In this document: one piece after another, positions 1 through 5,707 of the stretch
Numbering within the stretch: position 1 is the stretch's first letter
How the letters are laid out: each line of letters opens with the position of its first letter
DNA from: Synechococcales cyanobacterium PMM_0073
GTDB lineage: Bacteria > Cyanobacteriota > Cyanobacteriia > Elainellales > Elainellaceae
DNA: 8,243 nt
Direction: 5' to 3'
NCBI GenBank assembly: GCA_949127695.1
Contig: CASBQH010000273.1
Coordinates: forward strand, 1 to 8,243
The notes under the pieces: model-generated
Told to the model about the DNA's origin: nothing
What the model saw: the letters and a program-made list of their open reading frames with translations, nothing else
Databases searched by the model: none
Program-made: the position numbers and the translations under genes

Positions 1-257
1 CTACCTGAGCAGAAGGCTGACGTTGAAGCTGAGCGTTTCGGCAAAGCGAATCACGGTTGCCACTTCATCTAACAAACTGCCATTCCAATGCTGCTCTAAC
101 CAACCAAAGGTTCGCTCTACTGAATTGTGCTTGCTGTGATAGGGCGGGTAATAGGCTAGCTGAATCTTCAGATGATACTTCTGGGCAAGCTGGACAATCC
201 GATGCATGAACTATGTCCGCCGTGAGAGATTCTCCGAGCCGTTATCTTGATTAATCA
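1..257 (-). pseudogene. ISAzo13-type transposase, decayed C-terminal fragment
   Basis: The minus strand reads the end of a DDE transposase. A core V-I-N-Q-D-N-G-S-E-N segment (codons within 229-258) is followed by R-R-T, a TAG stop (complement of 211-213), then F-M-H-R-I-V and the hallmark Y-Y-P-P-Y-H-S-K-H-N-S-V-E-R with downstream H-W-N-G. This YPPYHSKxNxxER block is typical of the ISAzo13 family as I know it. The TAG sits where a glutamine would be expected (T-Q-F), so this looks like a CAG to TAG nonsense mutation. The reading ends early at positions 1-3. A shifted frame near positions 18-24 would read N-G-Q-P, closer to the family's usual continuation, so a frameshift there is likely. 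Upstream of the V-I-N codons the homology stops at the C/G-run repeat. It differs clearly from the copy at 7940-8243, so the two are separate elements. Confidence 0.85.
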
Positions 258-284
258 CCCTTTTTTTAGGGGATTGGGGGGATC
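258..284. repeat. C/G-run dispersed-type repeat at a transposase junction
   Basis: A CCC run, seven T residues, AGGGG, ATT and then GGGGGGATC follow one another. From general knowledge, strings of this form (C-run, T-run, GGGGGAT.., GGGGGATC) occur in many copies in cyanobacterial intergenic DNA. It begins exactly where recognisable transposase coding sequence ends, so it marks a junction. Only one copy lies in this window, so its repeated nature cannot be shown here. Confidence 0.4.
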
Positions 285-357
285 GGATCAGCTTCTATGT
301 ACATTGATTCTAGCCAAACTCTGTCTAAAGTAAGTCGATGCGCTGTAGTAGTGGTTT

Positions 358-363
358 TATAAC
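358..363 (+). promoter_or_regulatory. Possible -10 element (TATAAC) for the SDR gene
   Basis: TATAAC lies 28 bp before the preferred ATG at 391 and matches the bacterial -10 consensus at five of six bases. No convincing -35 hexamer sits 16-18 bp upstream. A TTGATT at 304-309 is paired only with a poorly spaced TCTAAA at 324-329. The call rests on the -10 alone. Confidence 0.25.
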
Positions 364-380
364 TGTGTACATTACAACAT

Positions 381-385
381 GGGAG
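381..385 (+). promoter_or_regulatory. Ribosome binding site GGGAG deciding the SDR start
   Basis: GGGAG ends 5 nt before the ATG at 391. It overlaps the earlier in-frame ATG at 379 and so cannot serve it. No purine-rich motif precedes 379. This favours 391 as the true start. Confidence 0.6.
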
Positions 386-390
386 ATCAA

Positions 391-1287
391 ATGGAAAACG
401 AGCGCTTAAGGATGCAAGATCCGCGTCATCAATACCCACAGCCGCCGTTTCCTCGGCAGCCACAGCCCGCTCCGGGTTTCACTAAAAATATGGAACCGCA
501 GCCTGATCACGGAGAGCAGAGCTACGTTGGCTGCGGCAAGCTTACCAGTCGTAAAGCTTTAATTACGGGCGGAGATTCAGGAATTGGTCGCGCCGTCGCA
601 ATCGCCTTTGCGCGAGAAGGCGCGGATGTTGCAATTTCTTATCTCCCCAGTGAGCAAGCGGATGCTCAGGCAGTCGTAGAGCTGATTGAACAAGCGGGAC
701 GCAAAGCGGTTGCGCTGCCTGGTGACATATCTGACGAGCAGGTTTGCCGCAAGCTTGTGCAAGATGCCGTCGCGGGACTCGGTGGCTTAGATATTTTAGT
801 GAATAATGCAGCTGTTCAAGATACCACTCCCTCGCTAGCAGAAATTACTTCTGAACAGTTTGACACCGTACTCAAAACGAATCTTTATGCGCTCTTCTGG
901 ATTACTCAAGAAGCAGCACCGCACCTTCAGCCGGGTGCAGCGATTATCAATACGACTTCCATACAAGCCTATGAGCCTTCGCCAACTATCATGGACTATG
1001 CGATGACCAAAGCGGGCATTGTCGCGTTTAGCAAAGCCCTTTCCAAGCAGATGATTGAAAAGGGGGTGCGCGTTAATGCCGTCGCTCCTGGCCCGTTTTG
1101 GACACCGCTCCAGCCCAGCGGCGGACAGACTCAGGATAAGATCGAAAAATTTGGCTCTGGAGTGCCAATGGGACGCCCCGGACAACCTGTGGAGATTGCC
1201 CCGATCTACGTACTGCTAGCGTCGCAAGAAGGTAGCTACATCACAGGCGAAGTTTATGGTGTGACAGGTGGTTCTGGGATTGCGTAG
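391..1287 (+). CDS. Short-chain dehydrogenase/reductase, YghA/GSP39-like
   Basis: A complete 298-residue classical SDR that should reduce an aldehyde or ketone, or oxidise an alcohol, with NAD(P)H. Residue numbers count from the ATG at 391. The Rossmann motif T-G-G-D-S-G-I-G is at 59-66, the N-N-A-A motif at 138-141, Asn near 164, and the catalytic Ser190, Tyr203 and Lys207 (Y-A-M-T-K) are all present. The C-terminus carries the usual V-T-G-G-S-G. An N-terminal extension of about 50 residues, rich in Pro and Gln and ending near P-D-H-G-E-x-S-Y, is characteristic of the group containing E. coli YghA and B. subtilis general stress protein 39. The true substrate cannot be read from sequence. An alternative ATG at 379 would add four residues but has no ribosome binding site. 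It stands alone between transposase remnants, with no clear terminator after it. The family is certain; the subgroup is likely. Confidence 0.93.
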   Translation: MENERLRMQDPRHQYPQPPFPRQPQPAPGFTKNMEPQPDHGEQSYVGCGKLTSRKALITGGDSGIGRAVAIAFAREGADVAISYLPSEQADAQAVVELIEQAGRKAVALPGDISDEQVCRKLVQDAVAGLGGLDILVNNAAVQDTTPSLAEITSEQFDTVLKTNLYALFWITQEAAPHLQPGAAIINTTSIQAYEPSPTIMDYAMTKAGIVAFSKALSKQMIEKGVRVNAVAPGPFWTPLQPSGGQTQDKIEKFGSGVPMGRPGQPVEIAPIYVLLASQEGSYITGEVYGVTGGSGIA

Positions 1288-1370
1288 AATTTACTTTTGA
1301 TAGAGCCTCTAACCATCTTGAGTGGTCTCCGGTTGTGAGAGAACGGTCAAAGCCCTTAACTGCTTAGTAT

Positions 1371-1790
1371 AATGCTAATCTTTACACCTTGTTCCTTCTG
1401 GCAGAACCCAAGTACACGAGTTCTGTGCGTTTGGCTGAGATGCTTGAAGAACTCAGTCACGATAGCGTTAACCGTTTTCTGATAAGAGAGTAATATACCT
1501 CTAAAGACCTGTCTGATGAAGTCCAAGCGGAACTGAACTTGAAAGGGGGAACTGCCAGTATCGATGACAGCGGGGTGGATAAGCCTTACCGCGACCCCAA
1601 TAAAACTGCTTTGGTCGGATACTTCTGGTCTGGAAAGCACAAGCAAACGGTTAAGGGAATCAATTTGATTACGCTGTGTTACAGAGACATCACGGGTAAT
1701 TCTTATCCGATCAACTTTCGCATCTATGACAAACGTGAGGATAAAGCAAAAAACGATTATTTCATCGAGATGCTTCAAGAGATTAAATTC
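1371..1790 (+). pseudogene. IS701-like (IS4 superfamily) transposase, 5' fragment with stop and frameshift
   Basis: One plus-strand frame reads N-L-Y-T-L-F-L-L-A-E-P-K-Y-T, then L-S-H-D-S-V-N-R-F-L-I-R-E, a TAA stop at 1491-1493, Y-T-S-K-D-L and on to G-G-T-A-S-I-D-D-S-G-V-D-K-P-Y, T-V-K-G-I-N-L-I-T-L and K-N-D-Y-F-I-E-M-L-Q-E-I. The order matches the N-terminal third to half of cyanobacterial IS701-like transposases; the D-D pair near 1560-1570 would hold the first catalytic aspartate. Three lesions are seen. The ATG at 1372-1374 is out of phase with the coding frame and one inserted base would restore M-L-N-L-Y-T. The TAA interrupts the middle. The family sequence stops at about 1790, so the remaining catalytic residues are missing. 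A 267-nt open stretch from a TTG at 1539 to 1805 is only a piece of this relic. It cannot make an active transposase. Confidence 0.82.
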
Positions 1791-1791
1791 A

Positions 1792-1968
1792 TCAAAAGGT
1801 TTTAAACGGCTGAGACTGCGGCGGAAAGTGGAAGCCGTTATTTTGCAGCAAACTGTGATGCTCTTCCACCTGAGCGAACGGGATGCCATAGTCAAGGAGC
1901 GAGAGTAGAACGAGTCTCCGCGCTGATTTCGCCCCAAACTCTCCAGCAGGTTGCAAAAACTCCGGCAA
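1792..1968 (-). pseudogene. Possible 58-residue gene relic next to the IS remnant
   Basis: The minus strand is open for 58 codons, from a TTG (complement of 1966-1968) to a TGA (complement of 1792-1794). The product contains R-R-L-V-L-L-S-L-L-D-Y-G-I-P-F-A-Q-V-E-E-H-H and then N-N-G-F-H-F-P-P-Q-S-Q-P. It has a varied composition and uses codons like those of the chaperone operon (CAG, CTG, CCG, GCG), unlike the AT-richer transposase beside it. The frame closes just where IS701-like sequence begins, which is what an insertion or deletion cutting off the 3' end of a gene would leave. The start has no convincing ribosome binding site. I do not recognise the family and it may be non-coding. Confidence 0.3.
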
Positions 1969-1978
1969 GCGTTATTCT
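1951..1978 (+). promoter_or_regulatory. Candidate sigma70-type promoter of the chaperone operon
   Basis: TTGCAA (1951-1956) and TATTCT (1973-1978) are separated by 16 bp, each matching four of six consensus bases. Transcription would begin near 1985, giving a leader of about 30 nt before the TTG start at 2015. It is the best pair I see in the 208 bp between the transposase remnant and the operon. No CIRCE inverted repeat (TTAGCACTC/GAGTGCTAA) is visible near it. Confidence 0.35.
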
Positions 1979-2002
1979 AAAGTTTAATGGCACTATTTTT
2001 TC

Positions 2003-2009
2003 GGAGGAG
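2003..2009 (+). promoter_or_regulatory. Strong Shine-Dalgarno GGAGGAG for a TTG start
   Basis: GGAGG (2003-2007) lies 7 nt upstream of the TTG at 2015. No in-frame ATG or GTG near this point has comparable support, so the large TPR protein very probably begins with TTG. Confidence 0.75.
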
Positions 2010-2014
2010 CCCTT

Positions 2015-4546
2015 TTGGCTAAACCACGCCTCCCCAGACAGAATCGGTTGAGCCATGCATCCTCAGCCGCTCCAGCGTCATCCATTCAGGCGTCGCTCGT
2101 GCCCGATCAGCTTCAGGCGCGGCTGCTGACTCTGCTGAAGCAGCATAAATACCGCCAAGCTTTAGAGGAGATCCAGAAAGCCCAGCAGGCACAGCCCGAT
2201 CTGGTGATCACCCCTTCAGCCGGCCAAGTCTGGCTCCTGCGCGGCCAACAAGAATTTCAAAAGGCAGATTTTAAGCAGGCCGAGAACTCGCTGCGTCGGT
2301 CGTTGCAGCTGGGGATAACGGGAGAATCGCACTATTGGCTGGCCAAATCGCTGCTGGCGCTGAATCGCCTGGATGCAGCAGTCAGCTTAATTCAGGTTGC
2401 CTTTGAAGATGGTAGTCTACCCAAAGCCTTCAGCATCTGCTATGCCAAGCTGCTGCTGCTCAAAGGCGAGACGGACAAGGTTGAACAGCTCCTGGCTCAG
2501 CAGGCCAAACGCTTTCCAGCGGCTCAGCAGCATTGGCTGCGGGGCGTTCTGGCGCTCCAGGCAGAGCAGCCCGCAGCCGCCCTGAGCGCGTTTCAGAAGG
2601 TGAAGCGCCCAGTGACGCCCGCTGATCGGCCTGATATCTGGCAGATCTATAGCCTACAGGCGCTCCAGCAGTGGGAAGCTGCTGCTCTTGGCCTGGGCTT
2701 GGGCATCCCTAGCCGCTCTAGCTGGAGCATTGCCTCGCGCCGCCCCACCTACAGTGAACATTCAATCTTGCAGCGACTGGCCATCTTGCAGCAGATGGAA
2801 ACAGGACAACCGCCGCTTGAGCAGATGCAGTTTAGCCTCAGCCCCGGATTTTCGGCTGAGCTGGTCGATCTGCTGTCGCTGCTGGAATTGATTCAGGAGA
2901 ACAATCCTCACGAAGCCGCCCATATTTTACTCAAGCTGGATCGTCGCTCCAGCCGATTCCCCGAACTCGCCTCGCTGCGTCCGGCTTTATTAACATTGGC
3001 CGGACAGCAGTCGATGGTGGAGGGGGAAATGAACTGCGCTGCGGGATTCTGGCAGCAGCTGCTGCGCGAACAAGATTTTAATCCGCAGCTGGCGGTGAAT
3101 CTGGTCAGAGTCCTAGATCTGAACGAAGACTATCAAGAACTCCAGCGCCTCTTAACCCGGCTAGTTAAATGGCTAGAGCAAGACTTTAAACAGCATCCCC
3201 AAAACTGGCCAGCAGAACGCGCTAAGGCGACTTTGGTCTATGCACATTGCCGTCTGGCCGATACCTGGATGGCGATGGGACGCGGGCGTACTGCGTTCGG
3301 CGAGCTGAAAGTTGCCGAACGGCTTGATCCAACCTCGCCAGAAGTGATTGGGCGGCATGGGCTGATTGCCGTCCTAGACCAGCAATATGACGAAGCCACC
3401 CGCTTGCTGAGTCAGGCGTTAGAAGCGGGCTGTCGGACGGGAGAGGTCTATAGTGTCTTGGTGGATACCTGGAAAAAATTAGGCAATCCGGCAGCGGCAG
3501 CAGAAACGCGGCGACGGTTTGGCAAAAAATTTGGCGATTTGCAGCCTGAAGCCGAGGCAGAGCTGCTGCCCTGGGTTGAAGCCCTCGCCACCGGCCAATA
3601 TAAGCTGTTTCGACCTTTAGTGCAGGCGGGCAGCGAGCGCAACCCGGCCATCCGCGCCTGCCAAATTTTGGTGAAGGCCGCGCAGGGAGAGCCAACTGCT
3701 GGCGGCAAGATTTCGCTCAATCAGCCGCAGGCCGTGCAGCAGTGGCAGCAGCAGCTCCAAGGCTTATCCCCACTAGATCAGCTGCCCGCATTGCAGGCCA
3801 TTGCCCTCTCCATCCTGCTGTTCGCCAAACGCGAGAAGGGAATTCTGGCGCTGATCACGCAATATATGCAGCAGCTTCTTGAGCTGGGCGCTCAGCAGCC
3901 CGAAGCCAGAACCGCGCATCTGGTAATTCTGGCGCTCAAAGAGCGCGATCCTCAAAAACTGCAAATTCCCGTTCAGGATTATCTGGCGGCTCAGCCTCAA
4001 CCCGGCAACGCTCTGGCTCAAGTCCAGCTTCAGGTGCGCCTCTATACCCAGACCCTCTTGCAGGATCAAATTCTCCGCTCTTTTCTAGACCGGGCGCTCC
4101 GGCAAGAGCCGCAAAATCCGCTGCTGCTGCTGGCAAAGGCAACCACCTATCCGCTGCATTCAGCCCAGTATGAGCAGCTAAAGCAGCAGGGGTTTGAAAT
4201 TGCCCGTCGCTTGCAGGATGCCAAAGCCCTGCAAGCCTTCCGGCAGGAAGAGGCATTTATTGAGAGAGAGCTCACCCAAGAGTTTCTCCCAGATCCAGAT
4301 GATTTCGATAGCCTGGAACTGGAAGATATGGATCAGCTGTTGGAGCAAATGATCACCAAAATGCTGGGGCGCAAACTCCCGCCTAACGAGCTGAAGCGGA
4401 TGCTGCCGCAGCTCAAGCAAAAGCTGATGAATGACGCGATGCCGCCCGGTTTTGGGGCAGGTGGGTCAGATGGTTTTGACTTCGGTCTGCCGGTTGGCGA
4501 ATTATCGCCGCCTGCTCGTCGCCCGCCCAAACGCCGAGGTCGCTAG
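2015..4546 (+). CDS. Large TPR-type helical-repeat protein, first gene of the Hsp70 operon
   Basis: An 843-residue protein, apparently soluble, with no signal peptide or membrane segment seen. After a basic N-terminus (1-30, Arg/Lys/Ser/Ala) come degenerate helix-turn-helix repeats of the TPR kind, clearest at about 37-60, 70-100, 104-132, 137-167, 172-197 and 405-470 (for example A-D-F-K-Q-A-E-N-S-L and Q-Y-D-E-A-T-R-L-L-S-Q-A-L-E). The middle and later parts remain helical and rich in Leu, Gln and Ala. Near the end is an acidic stretch (757-773, many Asp/Glu), then helices, a Gly-rich segment (812-824) and a basic tail (P-P-K-R-R-G-R). TPR arrays usually bind protein partners. Being first in an operon with a J-protein, GrpE and Hsp70 suggests a scaffold or client-selecting subunit, but that is inference. 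I do not recognise a named family. The start is TTG behind a strong Shine-Dalgarno. Confidence 0.88.
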   Translation: MAKPRLPRQNRLSHASSAAPASSIQASLVPDQLQARLLTLLKQHKYRQALEEIQKAQQAQPDLVITPSAGQVWLLRGQQEFQKADFKQAENSLRRSLQLGITGESHYWLAKSLLALNRLDAAVSLIQVAFEDGSLPKAFSICYAKLLLLKGETDKVEQLLAQQAKRFPAAQQHWLRGVLALQAEQPAAALSAFQKVKRPVTPADRPDIWQIYSLQALQQWEAAALGLGLGIPSRSSWSIASRRPTYSEHSILQRLAILQQMETGQPPLEQMQFSLSPGFSAELVDLLSLLELIQENNPHEAAHILLKLDRRSSRFPELASLRPALLTLAGQQSMVEGEMNCAAGFWQQLLREQDFNPQLAVNLVRVLDLNEDYQELQRLLTRLVKWLEQDFKQHPQNWPAERAKATLVYAHCRLADTWMAMGRGRTAFGELKVAERLDPTSPEVIGRHGLIAVLDQQYDEATRLLSQALEAGCRTGEVYSVLVDTWKKLGNPAAAAETRRRFGKKFGDLQPEAEAELLPWVEALATGQYKLFRPLVQAGSERNPAIRACQILVKAAQGEPTAGGKISLNQPQAVQQWQQQLQGLSPLDQLPALQAIALSILLFAKREKGILALITQYMQQLLELGAQQPEARTAHLVILALKERDPQKLQIPVQDYLAAQPQPGNALAQVQLQVRLYTQTLLQDQILRSFLDRALRQEPQNPLLLLAKATTYPLHSAQYEQLKQQGFEIARRLQDAKALQAFRQEEAFIERELTQEFLPDPDDFDSLELEDMDQLLEQMITKMLGRKLPPNELKRMLPQLKQKLMNDAMPPGFGAGGSDGFDFGLPVGELSPPARRPPKRRGR

Positions 4547-4584
4547 CCTGGTGCATTCACAAGTCCATCCTCTAGATTCAGATC

Positions 4585-4884
4585 ATGACTTCTCCCTACG
4601 AACTTCTGGGTCTCTCTGCCAACGCCAGTCCTGCCGAAATTAAAGCCGCGTATCATGCCAAGCTGAAAGAATTTCCAGCCCATCGCCATCCCGAACAATT
4701 CAAAGCGATTCGCGCCGCTTATGATGCAGCGCGTCAGGGTGAATCTGCGGCGGCGGATGAGTTCTTTTTCCTGGTTCGCCCCTTAGAAGCGACACTAGAT
4801 CCAGAGATGCTGCAACAGCTGCGGCAGCGGCTGACCGCTCAGCTAGCAGTTAGCTTAGAGGAAATGATTCGAGAGACGTTTTGA
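4585..4884 (+). CDS. Small J-like protein lacking the HPD motif
   Basis: A 99-residue protein opening directly with a J-domain: Y-E-L-L-G-L (5-10), a helix II of the S-P-A-E-I-K-A-A-Y-H-A-K-L type (15-27), and helix III F-K-A-I-R-A-A-Y-D-A-A-R (39-50). In canonical J-domains the loop between these helices carries His-Pro-Asp, needed to trigger Hsp70 ATP hydrolysis. Here that loop reads F-P-A-H-R-H-P-E-Q (30-38), so His-Pro-Asp is absent; the nearest match, H-P-E at 35-37, lies too close to helix III to be a simple substitution. J-like domains with similar altered loops exist in bacteria as far as I know. The remaining 45 or so residues are helical with no Gly/Phe or zinc-finger region. It starts at an ATG 38 bp after the TPR gene without a clear Shine-Dalgarno, and its stop nearly touches the grpE-like gene. 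It probably works with the Hsp70 two genes downstream. Confidence 0.85.
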   Translation: MTSPYELLGLSANASPAEIKAAYHAKLKEFPAHRHPEQFKAIRAAYDAARQGESAAADEFFFLVRPLEATLDPEMLQQLRQRLTAQLAVSLEEMIRETF

Positions 4885-4889
4885 GGAAG
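4883..4889 (+). promoter_or_regulatory. Ribosome binding site GAGGAAG deciding the grpE-like start
   Basis: GAGGAAG overlaps the stop codon of the J-like gene and ends 9 nt before the in-frame ATG at 4899. It supports that ATG over the TTG at 4881, which overlaps the stop codon (TTGA) and has no site in front of it. Confidence 0.55.
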
Positions 4890-4898
4890 TGCGAGGCT

Positions 4899-5690
4899 AT
4901 GGATCGGCAGGCTATAAATCGACAGGCGCTGTTTGAAAAATTTCTCGATTCGCTGCAAACAGTGCCTCAGCCCCCAGACTATCTAGCAGCAGAACCCGAG
5001 TCAACCGCCCCATTTGACCCCTACCAAATGGTGGCAGAATGGATCGCCCTGCGGCATGAAGTCAAGCAGCAGGGCAAACTGCTCCAAAGCAGTCAGACCA
5101 CGCTCCAGCAGGCATTGACCGCCTTAGAAACAGAGCAGGAACAGCTGCGGATACAGCAAGCTGCCAGCAGTCAGCAGGGTGCAGCGTTAGCTGATCAAAA
5201 AACTTTATGGCGAGAGCTGCTGACCATCCTGGATGCCCTCGACCAAGCTTGCAGTCACTGGCAAACGCAAATTGACAACTTGGCCGCTGCCTCATCATCA
5301 CCGCCATCGCCACCTCAATCTGGCCTCCAGCAATTCTGGCAGCGCTGGAAAGGCTCAAGCAGCAAGCCCGCGCCCGCGCAGGCAGACCCCGCCGCGACCG
5401 CCCTGCTGCGCGATCTCTGCGTTAGCAATCAGCAGGGGATTGATTTAGTTCGGCGATCGCTGTTAGATATTCTGAAGCAGCATCAGGTTCTGCCCATTCT
5501 GGCGCAGGGACAGGCTTTCAATCCCCAAACCATGTATGCGGTCGGACGGCAAGCGCGTCAGTCGGCTGCCGAAACCATCTCGGAAAATATCTCAGACAAT
5601 ACCGTCGTTCAGGAGGTGGTACGCGGCTATTTCTGGGGAGATCAAGTCTTGCGTGAGGCACAGGTGATTGTAGCAGTCAACCAGGAATAG
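4899..5690 (+). CDS. grpE: Divergent GrpE-like nucleotide exchange factor
   Basis: A 263-residue protein expected to release ADP from the neighbouring Hsp70. Residues 45-115 form the long Gln/Glu/Leu-rich helix typical of the GrpE dimer coiled coil, followed by E-L-L-T-I-L-D-A-L-D-Q-A (106-117), matching the family's L-L-P-V-x-D-x-L-x-R-A. Residues 181-200 (I-D-L-V-R-R-S-L-L-D-I-L) match the second helix, and 233-259 carry the C-terminal beta-wing signature D-N-T-V-V-Q-E-V-V-R-G-Y and V-L-R-E-A-Q-V-I-V-A. The unusual part is an insertion of about 40 residues (129-168) between the helices, rich in Ser, Pro and Ala, with a Trp-containing Q-F-W-Q-R-W-K-G at 145-152. The protein is longer than usual GrpE (about 200 residues) and so diverged that a second, canonical grpE elsewhere in the genome is likely. 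An upstream TTG at 4881 would add six residues. Confidence 0.87.
   Translation: MDRQAINRQALFEKFLDSLQTVPQPPDYLAAEPESTAPFDPYQMVAEWIALRHEVKQQGKLLQSSQTTLQQALTALETEQEQLRIQQAASSQQGAALADQKTLWRELLTILDALDQACSHWQTQIDNLAAASSSPPSPPQSGLQQFWQRWKGSSSKPAPAQADPAATALLRDLCVSNQQGIDLVRRSLLDILKQHQVLPILAQGQAFNPQTMYAVGRQARQSAAETISENISDNTVVQEVVRGYFWGDQVLREAQVIVAVNQE
5453..5460. repeat. HIP1 palindrome GCGATCGC
   Basis: A perfect copy of the highly iterated palindrome found at great density in many cyanobacterial genomes. It lies inside the grpE-like gene. It is the only perfect copy I found in the window, so it supports a cyanobacterial origin only weakly. Confidence 0.5.
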
Positions 5691-5707
5691 CAGAGGAGAG
5701 AAGATCT

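Noticed and set aside
1288..1370. Possible terminator after the SDR gene
   Set aside because: Only weak stems (ACCA/TGGT, CCGGTT/AACGG) are present and none is followed by a T-run; the stretch probably belongs partly to the IS remnant's end.
1356..1937. A 193-codon open frame on the minus strand
   Set aside because: It lies antisense to the IS701-like transposase remnant, whose family motifs are clear on the plus strand. Its translation shows no recognisable domain and an unusual composition.
1971..2014. CIRCE heat-shock operator before the chaperone operon
   Set aside because: No TTAGCACTC/GAGTGCTAA inverted repeat is found; the partial GGCACT is isolated.
3222..3695. A 157-codon open frame on the minus strand inside the TPR gene
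   Set aside because: It is a shadow of the GC-rich, well supported plus-strand gene, rich in Pro, Arg and Ser with no motif.
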